Shown: positions 8,525-20,626, counted from the stretch's first letter. The stretch is DNA of 64,000 nt from Rhizobacter sp. (GCA_019635355.1 JAHBZQ010000001.1:372001-436000), one strand, 5' to 3'. A program made the numbers and translations. Notes: generated by a model not told the origin, from the sequence alone.

Positions 8525-9336
8525 CGACCCCCGAGCGGCCACGCCCGAAATTCCCTTTGAAGCTCGACGGGCTGGTCGCGAGCGGCGGCGTCAAGAAGGC
8601 CACGCTGCTGCGGCCGCAGGCGCCGCTTCAGCAGGCGGCCGTGGATTCGGCGCGTGCGGTGCGGCCCTCCGGGCTGGGCCTCGACTCGGGCGACGTGCGC
8701 CAGCGCATGGTGAGCCGCTTGCAGGCTGCGGGCTTGCGCCACGAGCTCGTGATCGCCGCGCTCAACAAGGTGCCGCGCCATCTCTTCGTCGACACGGCGC
8801 TGGCCATCCAGGCCTACGAAGACACGAGCCTGCCGATCGGGCATGGGCAGACGATCTCCAAGCCGTCGGTGGTGGCACGCATGATCGAGCTGCTGATGGC
8901 CGGCGCGAATGCCCGCGCGCGCCAGTCGCTTGGTCAGACGCTCGAGATCGGCACCGGCTGCGGCTACCAGGCCGCGGTGCTGGCGCAGCTGTCGCGGCAG
9001 GTGATGAGCGTCGAGCGGCTGAAGCCGCTCCACGACAAGGCACGCGAGCTGCTCGCGCCGCTGAGGCTGACGAACATCCGGCTGGTGTATGGTGACGGCA
9101 TGCGCGGGCATGCACCGAATGCGCCCTACGACAGCATCATCTCGGCCGCCGGCGGCGAGGCACTGCCCGATGCCTGGCTCGAACAGCTCGCCGTGGGCGG
9201 GCGGCTGGTGGCCCCGGTGCACGATGCGGGCGGGCGGCAGCAGGTGCTGGTCGTCGTGGACCGAACCGAAACCGGCTACGTGCGCTCTGTGCATGAAGCC
9301 GTGAACTTTGTGCCTCTGAAATCAGGAATGGATTGA
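8521..9336 (+). CDS. pcm: Protein-L-isoaspartate O-methyltransferase
   Basis: Pcm repairs aged proteins by methylating L-isoaspartyl residues using S-adenosylmethionine. The 271-residue product carries the family core from about residue 60 (RQRMVSRLQAAG), the substrate-binding PIGHGQTISKP motif and the SAM motif EIGTGCGYQ. It is about 60 residues longer than the E. coli enzyme because of a basic N-terminal extension. ATG 8521 overlaps the surE stop by four bases. The stop overlaps the nlpD start by one base. The whole set is a stress-survival operon. Confidence 0.96.
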   Translation: MTTPERPRPKFPLKLDGLVASGGVKKATLLRPQAPLQQAAVDSARAVRPSGLGLDSGDVRQRMVSRLQAAGLRHELVIAALNKVPRHLFVDTALAIQAYEDTSLPIGHGQTISKPSVVARMIELLMAGANARARQSLGQTLEIGTGCGYQAAVLAQLSRQVMSVERLKPLHDKARELLAPLRLTNIRLVYGDGMRGHAPNAPYDSIISAAGGEALPDAWLEQLAVGGRLVAPVHDAGGRQQVLVVVDRTETGYVRSVHEAVNFVPLKSGMD

Positions 9337-10235
9337 TGACGTTGACCTTGCGTCTCGTGCTGGGTTTTTCTGCCGTGGTGGTCATTGCGGGCTGTGCATC
9401 GCCGAACAAGTACCGCGCGCCGGTCGAAGACCGCTCGCTCTCCGCACGGCCGGGCGCCGTGGCACCCGTGGCCGCCGCGGCCTCTGCCCCGGCGACCCCG
9501 GAGCCCGCAGCGTCGGCCGTCAAGCCGCTGCCGGGCAGCGAGAACGCGGGCAAGCCCGGCTTCTACTCCGTGAAGCCGGGCGACACGCTGATCCGCATCG
9601 GCCTGGAGACCGGCCAGAGCTGGAAAGACATCCTCAAGTGGAACAACCTCGAGAACCCCAACGTGATCGAAGTGGGGCAGGTGTTGCGCGTGGTGCCGCC
9701 CGGTGCCGACCCGAACGCCGTGGCCGCGCGGCCCGTCACGCTGCCGAGGCTGGAGTCGCGCCCTCTCGACGGGAAAGCACCACCGCCGCAGGCAACCCCC
9801 GCCGCCTCGACGCCGCCTGCTCCGCCGCCCGTCGCACCCACTCCGCCGGTGGCGCGCGAGGGTGACGACAACGTCAACTGGCTGTGGCCGGCCAACGGCT
9901 CGGTCGTGGGCTCGTTCGACGAGACGCGCACCAAGGGCATCGCGATCGCCGGCAAGGCGGGTGACCCGGTGGTGGCCGCGGCCGACGGCAAGGTGGTCTA
10001 CGCCGGTTCCGGCCTGCGTGGCTACGGCAACCTTGTCATCATCAAGCACAACAACACCTACCTCACGGCCTACGCTCACAATCAGGCCCTGATGGTCAAG
10101 GAAGAACAAGCGGTCAAGCGTGGACAGAAGATCGCCGAGATGGGTTCTTCCGATGCGGAGCGTGTGCAGCTGCACTTCGAGATCCGCAAGCAAGGCAAGC
10201 CCATCGATCCGGCGAGGCTCTTGCCACCGCGCTGA
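9336..10235 (+). CDS. nlpD: LysM/M23-fold lipoprotein NlpD, cell-division amidase activator
   Basis: NlpD is an outer-membrane lipoprotein that activates the septal peptidoglycan amidase AmiC. The 299 residues start with a signal peptide ending in a lipobox (VIAGC, lipidated Cys20). A LysM domain (YSVKPGDTLIRIG, about residues 73-116) follows, then a Pro/Ala-rich linker, then a C-terminal M23 (LytM) fold. The zinc-site aspartate is replaced (GIAIAG rather than GIDIA), which agrees with the non-enzymatic NlpD class. The start is ATG 9336, overlapping the last base of pcm; a TTG precedes it. In E. coli the main rpoS promoter lies inside nlpD, which may also hold here. Confidence 0.95.
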   Translation: MTLTLRLVLGFSAVVVIAGCASPNKYRAPVEDRSLSARPGAVAPVAAAASAPATPEPAASAVKPLPGSENAGKPGFYSVKPGDTLIRIGLETGQSWKDILKWNNLENPNVIEVGQVLRVVPPGADPNAVAARPVTLPRLESRPLDGKAPPPQATPAASTPPAPPPVAPTPPVAREGDDNVNWLWPANGSVVGSFDETRTKGIAIAGKAGDPVVAAADGKVVYAGSGLRGYGNLVIIKHNNTYLTAYAHNQALMVKEEQAVKRGQKIAEMGSSDAERVQLHFEIRKQGKPIDPARLLPPR

Positions 10236-10274
10236 GCGCACCCGACGAACCGCCCGGACCTGCACACGCGCACC

Positions 10275-11282
10275 ATGAGCAAGAAGCGCCACACGGGGAA
10301 CGGGTCTGCGATCGAGCATCCGACGGTGGGCGGCGCGCCGCCCACGCTGCAGTCGGTGCTGCAGACGAGCGTTGACGATCTTGAGGCCGACGAGCCGGCG
10401 CCGGCTGCGGCCGTCGAGATCACGGCGGGCGAGGGCGAGGTCGGCAACACCTTGCAGGCCTACCTGCGAGAGATCCGCCGGGCGCCGCTCTTCACGCCGC
10501 AAGAGGAGTTCGAGACCGCGGTGCGCGCCCGAGCGGGCGACTTCGCAGCACGCCAGCAGATGATCGAGCGCAACCTGCGTCTGGTCGTGAGCATCGCGAA
10601 GAACTACCTTGGCCGCGGCCTGCCGATGACCGATCTCATCGAAGAGGGCAACCTCGGCTTGATGCATGCCATCGGCAAGTTCGAGCCGGAGCGCGGGTTC
10701 CGTTTCTCGACCTACTCGTCGTGGTGGATCCGTCAGAGCATCGAGCGCGCGATCATGCACCAGGCCCGCCTCGTGCGGCTGCCAGTGCACGTGGTGCGCG
10801 AACTCAACCAGGTGCTCAAGGCTCGCCGCGCGCTCGAAGCCGCCACGGCGCATGCCGATGGCGAACAGCAGGTGCGGGTCGAAGACATCGCGCTGCGCAT
10901 CGGCCGGCCGGTGCAGGAAGTGGCCGAACTCCTGAAGTTCGCCGAAACCCCCACCTCGCTCGATGTGCCGCTCGACCGCGATGGGACCGAGTCGATGCTC
11001 GACAGCGTGGCCGACGACGGGGCGAGCGATCCGGTCAACCTGACGCTGCACAACGAGGTCGAGTTGTTGCTTCAACATGGCCTTCAGGAGCTGAGCGAGC
11101 GGGAACGCGAGGTGCTGGCGGGCCGCTATGGCTTGCACGACCGCGAGCCGGAGACGCTGGAGGTGCTGGCCGAACGCCTGGGCCTCACGCGGGAGCGCAT
11201 CCGCCAGATCCAGCAGGAGGCGCTGGTCAAGCTCAAGCGTCGCATGACGCGCAGTGGCGTCAGCCGCGATTCGCTGTTCTGA
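10275..11282 (+). CDS. rpoS: RNA polymerase sigma factor RpoS (sigma-38)
   Basis: RpoS directs transcription of general-stress and stationary-phase genes. The 335 residues include region 1.2 (NTLQAYLREIRRAPLF), region 2 with NLRLVVSIAKNYLGRGL and the -10-binding FSTYSSWWIRQSIERAI, region 3, and region 4 with ERLGLTRERIRQIQQEAL. The N-terminus is about 50 residues of low-complexity sequence. Its position right after nlpD is diagnostic and separates it from other group 1/2 sigma factors. It lies 39 bases after nlpD. The rlmD start follows 39 bases after the stop. Confidence 0.96.
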   Translation: MSKKRHTGNGSAIEHPTVGGAPPTLQSVLQTSVDDLEADEPAPAAAVEITAGEGEVGNTLQAYLREIRRAPLFTPQEEFETAVRARAGDFAARQQMIERNLRLVVSIAKNYLGRGLPMTDLIEEGNLGLMHAIGKFEPERGFRFSTYSSWWIRQSIERAIMHQARLVRLPVHVVRELNQVLKARRALEAATAHADGEQQVRVEDIALRIGRPVQEVAELLKFAETPTSLDVPLDRDGTESMLDSVADDGASDPVNLTLHNEVELLLQHGLQELSEREREVLAGRYGLHDREPETLEVLAERLGLTRERIRQIQQEALVKLKRRMTRSGVSRDSLF

Positions 11283-11321
11283 GCGCTCGGTGCGCTCCGC
11301 CGGGCTGAGACAATCGGCCCC

Positions 11322-12665
11322 ATGACAGCAGCAGACGAATGGCTCAAGGTCGAGTCCCTCGACCTCGAAGCGCAAGGCGTGGCGCACAACGCCGAAGGCA
11401 AGGTGGTCTTCATCGATGGCGCCTTGCCCGGCGAAGAAGTGCGGGTCAGCGTGCAGCGCCGCAAGAACAACTGGGAGCAGGCGACGGTGGTCGACCTGCG
11501 CCGAGAGAGTTCGCAACGGGTGACGCCCGGGTGCCGGCATTTCGGCACCTGCGGGGGCTGCAAGATGCAGCACTTCCATGTGGGCGCTCAGGTCGCGACC
11601 AAACAACGGGCCCTCGAAGACGCGCTCTGGCACCTCGGCAAGGTGAAGGCCGAGCGGGTGCTGCGGCCCATCGAGGGGCCGTCCTGGGGCTACCGCTACC
11701 GCGCGCGCCTGTCGGTGCGCCACGTGGTGAAGAAGGGCAAGGTGCTGGTGGGCTTCCACGAGCGCAAGTCGAGCTACGTGGCCGACATGGACAGCTGCGA
11801 GGTGCTGCCGCCGCATCTGAGCGCGCTGCTGATGCCCTTGCGCGATCTCGTCGCCGGGATGGACCAGCGCGATCGCCTGCCCCAGATCGAAGTGGCGGTG
11901 GGCGACGAGGTGACGGCGCTCGTGTTGCGCCACCTGGAGCCTTTGACTGAAGGCGACCTGCAACGCCTGCGCGACTTCGGCGCGCGACATGCCATCCAGT
12001 GGTGGCTTCAGCCGAAGGGGCCCGATACGGTGCACCGGCTGGACGACACCGGCCCGCGTCTTGCCTACACGCTGCCCGAGTTCGGCATCACCATGCCGTT
12101 CAAGCCGACCGACTTCACCCAAGTCAACCACCAGATCAACCAAGTGCTGGTGGGGCAGGCGCTGATGCGGCTTGGGGCGCAGGCGCACGAGCGGGTGATC
12201 GACTGGTTCTGCGGGCTGGGCAATTTCACCTTGCCGATTGCGACGCAAGCGCGCGAGGTGCTCGGCATCGAGGGCAGCGAAGCGCTCGTGGCGCGCTCGC
12301 GCGACAACGCGGTGGTGAACGGGCTGGCAGGCAAGACAGAGTTCGTGGCGCGCAATCTCTTCGAGATCACCCCGCAGGAGCTTGCGAGCTATGGGCATGC
12401 CGACAAATGGCTGGTTGACCCGCCGCGAGAAGGCGCCTTCGCCCTCGCCAAGGCGCTGGCCGACCTGGCGGCTGACCCTGCATTGGCACCCGACTACCGG
12501 GCGCCTTCACGCATCGTCTACGTGAGCTGCAACCCGGCCACGCTCGCGCGTGACGCCGGCTTGCTGGTGCATCAGGCCGGCTACCGCTGCGTCGCGGCCG
12601 GCGCGGTCAACATGTTCCCGCACACCGCACACGTGGAGAGCATGGCCGTCTTCGAAAAGAGCTGA
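11322..12665 (+). CDS. rlmD: 23S rRNA (uracil-1939-C5)-methyltransferase RlmD
   Basis: RlmD makes 5-methyluridine at position 1939 of 23S rRNA. The 447 residues begin with a TRAM RNA-binding domain (about 5-65). An iron-sulfur cluster site follows with Cys71, Cys77, Cys80 and Cys159 in the spacing known for RlmD. The C-terminal SAM-methyltransferase domain has DWFCGLGNF and the nucleophile Cys403 in YVSCNP. ATG 11322 has a possible -10 box GACAAT seven bases before it. The gene converges on the YccA-type gene with a terminator between them. Confidence 0.96.
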   Translation: MTAADEWLKVESLDLEAQGVAHNAEGKVVFIDGALPGEEVRVSVQRRKNNWEQATVVDLRRESSQRVTPGCRHFGTCGGCKMQHFHVGAQVATKQRALEDALWHLGKVKAERVLRPIEGPSWGYRYRARLSVRHVVKKGKVLVGFHERKSSYVADMDSCEVLPPHLSALLMPLRDLVAGMDQRDRLPQIEVAVGDEVTALVLRHLEPLTEGDLQRLRDFGARHAIQWWLQPKGPDTVHRLDDTGPRLAYTLPEFGITMPFKPTDFTQVNHQINQVLVGQALMRLGAQAHERVIDWFCGLGNFTLPIATQAREVLGIEGSEALVARSRDNAVVNGLAGKTEFVARNLFEITPQELASYGHADKWLVDPPREGAFALAKALADLAADPALAPDYRAPSRIVYVSCNPATLARDAGLLVHQAGYRCVAAGAVNMFPHTAHVESMAVFEKS

Positions 12666-12678
12666 GTACAAAAGAGAA

Positions 12679-12697
12679 GGGGGCCCAAAGGGCCCCC
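12679..12697. terminator. Bidirectional terminator between rlmD and the YccA-type gene
   Basis: The stem GGGGGCCC / GGGCCCCC has a three-base loop. On the minus strand it is followed by a T-rich run (TTCTCTTTT), so it best terminates the YccA-type gene, while also blocking rlmD read-through. Confidence 0.7.
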
Positions 12698-12734
12698 GCC
12701 TTCCGTCATGCCGATAGGCGTGCTTCGATAGGCG

Positions 12735-13436
12735 TCAATCGCGCTCGCCGCCGAAGATGCCGAGCAGGTTGAGCAGGTGCACGAACACGTTGTACACGTC
12801 CAGGTAGATGGCGAGCGTCGCCGTCACGTAATTCGTTTCGCCGCCGTCGACGATGCGCTTGAGGTCGTACAGCATGTAGACCGAGAAGATCACGACCGCC
12901 AGCACGGAGATCGTCATCATCAGCGCCGGCATCTGCAGCCAGATGTTGGCCACGCTGGCGACGATCAGGCCGATGACGCCCACGAAGAGCCACTTGCCGA
13001 GGCCCGAGATGTCGCGCTTCATCGTGCTGGCCAGGGTGGCCATGCCGAAGAAGACGAGAGCAGTGCCACCGAAGGCCATCGTGATCAGCTGGCTGCCGTT
13101 GCGGAAGTTGCCGAGCACGGCGCCGATCATGCGCGACAGCATCAGGCCCATGAAGAAGGTGAAGGCGAGCAGCAGGATGACGCCCAGGCCCGAGTTCTTG
13201 GTCTTCTCGATGGCGAAGAAGAAGCCAAACGCCACGCCCATGAACACCATGAAGCCGATGAACGGGTTGGCGGCAAACCAGCTGAAGCCCATCTGGAGGC
13301 CGACCCAGGAGCCCAGCACAGTGGGCACGAGCGAAAGCGCGAGCAGCCAGTAGGTGTTGCGCAGGACGCGGTTGCGCTGCTCAACGGACGGGACCGCATC
13401 GGTGAAACCGTAGGCGGCCTGCAGGTTGTCGTTCAT
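12735..13436 (-). CDS. Bax inhibitor-1/YccA family membrane protein
   Basis: The 233-residue protein has seven predicted membrane helices and the family motif VYMLYDLKRIVDGG before the last helix, with acidic residues that in BI-1 relatives gate calcium or proton leak. E. coli YccA of this family modulates FtsH; ftsH lies about 8 kb away but in a separate transcript. ATG 13436 is preceded by a perfect AGGAGG ribosome-binding site, and upstream in-frame codons are not conserved in character. The exact role in this organism is unknown. Confidence 0.92.
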   Translation of the reverse strand: MNDNLQAAYGFTDAVPSVEQRNRVLRNTYWLLALSLVPTVLGSWVGLQMGFSWFAANPFIGFMVFMGVAFGFFFAIEKTKNSGLGVILLLAFTFFMGLMLSRMIGAVLGNFRNGSQLITMAFGGTALVFFGMATLASTMKRDISGLGKWLFVGVIGLIVASVANIWLQMPALMMTISVLAVVIFSVYMLYDLKRIVDGGETNYVTATLAIYLDVYNVFVHLLNLLGIFGGERD

Positions 13437-13568
13437 GGAACCTCCTTGAAGAAGACGATCGAGTTTTGGGCAACGGGCTTGAGACCCGGACGCCAAAATT
13501 CTAGTTCCCGCCGACGACCGGCAGCATTCACGAAAACGTGCACGCAGGGGCACGTGCCGGCCTGCAGG

Positions 13569-13790
13569 TCAAGCCGCGACGGCGATGGGAATGTGGAGGC
13601 TTGCGATCCCGTGCTGCTTGGGCGCAGCCGAGCGGGCGGCTTCGAAGACGCTGCGCGCGCAATCGGTGCAGCGGCCGCAGCACGAGGCCACGCCGCTGTC
13701 CATCTGGAGTTCGTCGAAGCTTGCACACCCGTTGTGGGCATGGCGCTCGATGTCGCGGTCGGAAACTCGCTGGCAGACGCAAACAATCAT
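13569..13790 (-). CDS. bfd: Bacterioferritin-associated ferredoxin Bfd
   Basis: Bfd is a small [2Fe-2S] protein that reduces the heme of bacterioferritin and so releases stored iron. The 73 residues begin MIVCVCQRVSD and carry four cysteines in the CxC ... CCxxC arrangement (CVC near residue 4, then SCCGRC). A C-terminal tail of about 20 residues extends past the usual 64-residue length. ATG 13790 is the start because the cluster cysteines follow at once. It lies downstream of bfr with a 126-base gap holding a candidate Fur box, so it can be induced separately under iron limitation. Confidence 0.94.
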   Translation of the reverse strand: MIVCVCQRVSDRDIERHAHNGCASFDELQMDSGVASCCGRCTDCARSVFEAARSAAPKQHGIASLHIPIAVAA

Positions 13791-13836
13791 GTCGATCCCT
13801 CGGAGCCCAGACTTCAGGCTGACAGATCGGACTATA

Positions 13837-13855
13837 AATAAGAATGATTCGCAAT
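13837..13855 (-). promoter_or_regulatory. Candidate Fur box upstream of bfd
   Basis: Read on the minus strand, this AT-rich stretch in a GC-rich genome gives GCGAATCATTCTTATTT around a perfect GAAT-G-ATTC palindrome (13842-13850). The central part matches the Fur consensus core AATCATT. It lies about 47 bases upstream of the bfd start. E. coli bfd is Fur-repressed. Confidence 0.55.
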
Positions 13856-13916
13856 TCAAGAACACCCAGTCCCCCCATTCGGGGATTTGTGGGCGCTCTC
13901 GGCGGGAACGGGGTCG

Positions 13917-14396
13917 TCAGGAGGCGATTTCGCCCATCTGCGACTGCTGGTAGTTCTGCAGCCCGACCTTGTCGACCAGCTCGATCTGGGTTTCGAGGAA
14001 GTCGATGTGCTCCTCGGTGTCGTCGAGGATGGACTGCAGCAGGTCGCGCGAGACGTAGTCGCGCACCGATTCGCAGTGGGCGATGCCGTCCTTGATGGTG
14101 GCCTGGGCGGCCTGCTCCAGCCTCAGGTCGCACTGCAGGACTTCGACCGTGTCTTCGCCGATCAGCAACTTGCCGAGGTCTTGGAGGTTGGGCAGGCCGT
14201 CGAGCGTGAGGATGCGGTCCATGAGCTTGTCGGCATGCTTCATCTCGCCGATGGATTCGGCGTATTCCTTCGCAGCCAGCTTGTCGAGGCCCCAGTGCTT
14301 GAAGATCCTGTAGTGCAGGAAATACTGGTTGATCGCGGTGAGCTCATTCTTCAACTGCGCGTTGAGGAACTCGATGACCTTGGCATCGCCCTTCAT
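13917..14396 (-). CDS. bfr: Bacterioferritin
   Basis: Bfr forms a 24-subunit shell that oxidises Fe(II) and stores it as mineral. The 159 residues match the usual length. The ferroxidase ligands are visible: Glu18 (NELTAINQY), Glu51 and His54 in EMKHADK, Glu94, and the Glu-His pair in EEHIDFLE. Met52 is the inter-subunit heme ligand. The start MKGDAKVIEFLN is the family norm. It is followed by bfd, its redox partner. The 288-base gap to carA (14397-14684) holds its promoter and the divergent carA promoter and leader. Confidence 0.97.
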   Translation of the reverse strand: MKGDAKVIEFLNAQLKNELTAINQYFLHYRIFKHWGLDKLAAKEYAESIGEMKHADKLMDRILTLDGLPNLQDLGKLLIGEDTVEVLQCDLRLEQAAQATIKDGIAHCESVRDYVSRDLLQSILDDTEEHIDFLETQIELVDKVGLQNYQQSQMGEIAS

Positions 14397-14552
14397 GGTC
14401 GTGTCCTTTTTGTTGGCATGGAGAAGCCGTGATTATGGGAGGCCGGCCCGTGTGTGCAGCATCTCACTACGTTGCGGGCGGGCTCTTTGAGAGAGATGCG
14501 TTCTCGTCCGCATTCACACCCGATCAGGGGGCGAGGAAGCTGCGCGCTCGGC

Positions 14553-14558
14553 TACAAT
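14553..14558 (+). promoter_or_regulatory. -10 box of carAB
   Basis: TACAAT lies about 125 bases before the carA start codon and would give a leader of about 120 nt. No good -35 box is seen at 17 bases. The leader contains a small hairpin GAAAAC / GTTTTC (14613-14631). Confidence 0.4.
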
Positions 14559-14684
14559 TCGAAGGTTTACCCGCAAACCCCACCGCCCAGCGAAGCCTCT
14601 CGCTGTTCACGCGAAAACTCCATCGGTTTTCTCACCGTTCATGCTCGTAGAGCAGAGCTGGGCGCGCACAAAACGGAGAATCGT

Positions 14685-15870
14685 GTGCCCCCGCCATTGC
14701 TGCCCACTCAAGCCCAGGCTCTTCTTGCACTTGCGGATGGAACGGTTTTCAAGGGTGTGTCGATCGGCGCTGCCGGCCACACCGTCGGTGAAGTGGTGTT
14801 CAACACCTCTTTGACCGGCTACCAGGAAATCCTGACCGACCCGAGCTACTGCCGCCAGATCGTCACGCTCACGTATCCGCACATCGGCAACTACGGTGTC
14901 AACACCGAAGACGTCGAAGCCACCAAAGTGCATGCGGCCGGTCTCGTCATCAAAGACCTGCCGATCGTCGACTCCAACTTCCGCAAGACGACCGACCTGT
15001 CGAGCTACCTCAAGGCAGAAGGCACCGTCGCCATTGCCCACATCGACACGCGCCGCCTGACCCGCGTGCTGCGCACCACCGGCGCGCAAAACGGCTGCAT
15101 CTTCACGCTGCCGCTCGGTGAGGCGCTGACGCCTGCCCACACCGACAAGGCGATTGCACTCGCACGCTCGGCTCCTTCGATGAGCGGGCTCGACTTGGCC
15201 AAGGTGGTGAGCCAGACCGAGGTGAGCGACTGGACCGAAACCGAGTGGACGCTCGAAGGCGGCTACGGCAAGGTGCAATCGCCGCGCTTCCATGTGGTGG
15301 CCTACGACTTCGGCGTGAAGCGCAATATCATGCGTATGCTGGCCAGCCGCGGCTGCAAGGTCACGGTCGTGCCGGCGCAAACACCCGCGGCCGAGGTGCT
15401 CAAGCACAAGCCCGATGGCATCTTCCTGAGCAACGGCCCCGGCGACCCCGAGCCCTGCGACTACGCCATCAAGGCCACGCGCGAGCTGATCGACACCGGC
15501 ATCCCGACCTTCGGCATCTGCCTCGGCCACCAGATCATGGCGCTGGCCTCGGGCGCCAAGACCTTCAAGATGAAGTTCGGCCATCACGGCGCGAACCATC
15601 CGGTGAAGGACCTCGACAACGGCCGCGTCAGCATCACAAGCCAGAACCACGGCTTCGCGGTCGACGAGAAGACGCTGCCCGCCAACCTGCGCGCCACGCA
15701 CGTGAGCCTTTTCGACGGCACGCTGCAAGGCCTGGCCCGCACCGACAAACCCGCTTTCTGTTTCCAGGGCCATCCCGAGGCCTCACCCGGACCGCATGAC
15801 ATTGGCTACTTGTTCGACCGCTTCACCGCGCTGATGGCCGAAAGCCAAGAGAAGAGCCAGGAGAAGAAGA

Positions 15871-15878
<8 letters not shown>
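14685..15878 (+). CDS. carA: Carbamoyl-phosphate synthase small (glutaminase) subunit
   Basis: CarA splits glutamine and passes ammonia to CarB for carbamoyl phosphate, the precursor of pyrimidines and arginine. The 397-residue product has the N-terminal CPSase domain (ALADGTVFKG, TSLTGYQEILTDPSY) and a class I glutamine amidotransferase domain with nucleophile Cys279 in FGICLGHQ and the His363/Glu365 pair in GHPEASPG. GTG 14685 is chosen because GGAG lies six bases before it and homologues start just ahead of LLALADGT; upstream in-frame residues are not protein-like. The last eight bases overlap carB, which indicates coupled translation. Confidence 0.95.
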
Positions 15879-19125
<3,247 letters not shown>

Positions 19126-19153
19126 ACTTTCCCGATCACTGATCGTTAATCGG

Positions 19154-19198
19154 CCGCCGCCGAAGCTCCCGCAAGGGGCCGGGCGGCGGTTCTCTTTT
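19154..19198 (+). terminator. Terminator of carAB
   Basis: The arms CCGCCGCC (19154-19161) and GGCGGCGG (19182-19189) are followed by TTCTCTTTT. An inner small hairpin with a GCAA tetraloop lies between the arms. The greA start codon follows 20 bases later. Confidence 0.65.
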
Positions 19199-19218
19199 GA
19201 ATTGCAAGGTTTCTATTC

Positions 19219-19695
19219 ATGGCCACCATTCCCATCACCACCCGCGGCGCGCAACTGCTGAAAGAAGAGCTGCACCGCCTGAAGACCGTGGAGCGCCATG
19301 CCGTGGTGCAGGCGATCGCCGAAGCGCGTGCGCAGGGAGACCTGTCGGAAAACGCCGAGTACGAAGCGGCAAAGGACAAGCAGGGCTTCATAGAAGGCCG
19401 CATCCAGGAGATCGAGGGCAAGCTCGCCGCGGCGCAGATCATCGACCCCAGCTCGCTGAACGCGGGCGGCAAAGTGGTGTTCGGCGCGACAGTCGATCTG
19501 GAAGAAGAGGCCACGGGCGCCGCCGTCACGTACCAGATCGTCGGTGATGACGAGGCCGACCTGAAGCAAGGGCGCATCTCCATCAGCTCGCCCATCGCAC
19601 GCGCGCTCATCGGCAAGGACGTCGGCGCCGTGGCCGACGTGCAGGCACCGGGTGGCGTGAAGAGCTACGAGATCGTCGACGTCCGCTACATCTGA
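19219..19695 (+). CDS. greA: Transcription elongation factor GreA
   Basis: GreA enters the RNA polymerase secondary channel and stimulates cleavage of backtracked RNA. The 158 residues match the family. The N-terminal coiled coil (about 1-75) carries the acidic tip and the signature GDLSENAEYEAAKDKQGFIEGRI. The C-terminal FKBP-like domain follows from about residue 80 and ends in VRYI. It lies after carB, the classic carAB-greA order, with a terminator between. The following DUF4149 gene starts three bases after the stop. Confidence 0.97.
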   Translation: MATIPITTRGAQLLKEELHRLKTVERHAVVQAIAEARAQGDLSENAEYEAAKDKQGFIEGRIQEIEGKLAAAQIIDPSSLNAGGKVVFGATVDLEEEATGAAVTYQIVGDDEADLKQGRISISSPIARALIGKDVGAVADVQAPGGVKSYEIVDVRYI

Positions 19696-19697
19696 GC

Positions 19698-20147
19698 GTG
19701 CGCGTGGACCCGCGGCGACTGGCTGCCGTCACGGCAGCGCTTTGGGCAGGGCTCATCCTGGGCATCGGCCTGATCGCCGCGCCGGCGGCGTTCGCCATCC
19801 TGCAGCGGAGCGTGGCCGGGGCGGTCGCCGGCCGCATGTTCACCCACGAGGCCTACGCCGGCCTGGCGTTTTCAGCGCTGCTGCTGTGGGCGGTCCGCCG
19901 GGTTTCGCGCGAGGACGCGGAAGCGGGCCAAGGCTCGCAGCTCAGCCTGCCGTTCGTGCTGGTGTTGATCGCACTCTTTTGCACGGTCTTCGGGCATTTC
20001 GGCGTGCAACCCATGATGGCGGCGGCGCGTGCAGGCGAGGGTGTGTTGTCGTTCGGCGCCCTGCATGCGATTTCGACGGCGCTCTTTGGCTTGAAAGGGC
20101 TGGCGCTCGTCGCGCTGGCGTGGCGGCTGGCGAAGCCTGCCGCCTGA
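19698..20147 (+). CDS. DUF4149-domain integral membrane protein
   Basis: This 149-residue protein has four predicted membrane helices (about 10-32, 50-66, 80-100 and 120-145) and the DUF4149 character, with conserved small residues and a central FGHFGVQPMM motif. No biochemical function is established for the family. GTG 19698 starts three bases after the greA stop, so it is probably co-transcribed with greA, an arrangement common in betaproteobacteria. It converges on yhbY with five bases between the stops. Confidence 0.88.
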   Translation: MRVDPRRLAAVTAALWAGLILGIGLIAAPAAFAILQRSVAGAVAGRMFTHEAYAGLAFSALLLWAVRRVSREDAEAGQGSQLSLPFVLVLIALFCTVFGHFGVQPMMAAARAGEGVLSFGALHAISTALFGLKGLALVALAWRLAKPAA

Positions 20148-20152
20148 GCCGA

Positions 20153-20626
20153 TCAGTCGGCGACCGTGCGCTTGATGCTGGTCTGACGCTTGCGGGCCCG
20201 CTTGATCTCGCCGCCCGCCGCGACACGTTCATTGCCCAGCACCTTGACTTTCTTGATCTGCGGGCGGTTGTTGCCGCTCTTGGAGAACTTGATGATCTTC
20301 ACGACCTTGGGGCCGGCGCCCCGGTCTTCGCGCTCGGCTTTCTCTTTCGGGGGCACCGGGCGCCAGAGGATCAGCAGCTTGCCGATGTGCTGGATGGGCG
20401 CGGCGCCCAGCTGGTCGCACAGCGTGGCGAACATTGCTTCGCGGGCGTCGCGCTCGTCGGAGAAGACCCGCACCTTGATCAGGCCGTGGGCCTTCAACGC
20501 GGCATCGGTTTCCTTGATGACCGCCTGGGTGAGGCCTTCGCCGCCGATGCGGACGACGGGTTCCAGGTGGTGGGCTTGGGCGCGGATTTCCTTGCGCTGC
20601 GCGGGGCGAAGTTCGATGGCGGGCAT
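20153..20626 (-). CDS. yhbY: YhbY-family CRM-domain RNA-binding protein with basic C-terminal extension
   Basis: YhbY binds pre-50S ribosomal particles and helps large-subunit assembly. Residues 1-97 form the CRM domain: LRPAQRKEIRAQAHHLEPVVRIG, then the GLIKVRV and GKLLILWRP strands. Residues 98-157 are a lysine/arginine-rich tail absent from the 97-residue E. coli protein. ATG 20626 is chosen because the family starts at this sequence. It is divergent from the rRNA methyltransferase gene rlmE, as in many proteobacteria, with only 42 bases between the two starts. Confidence 0.93.
   Translation of the reverse strand: MPAIELRPAQRKEIRAQAHHLEPVVRIGGEGLTQAVIKETDAALKAHGLIKVRVFSDERDAREAMFATLCDQLGAAPIQHIGKLLILWRPVPPKEKAEREDRGAGPKVVKIIKFSKSGNNRPQIKKVKVLGNERVAAGGEIKRARKRQTSIKRTVAD

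Noticed and set aside
9276..12398. A 1040-codon open frame on the minus strand over nlpD, rpoS and rlmD
   Set aside because: It is antisense to well-supported genes and has the composition of a GC-rich shadow frame with no recognisable domain.
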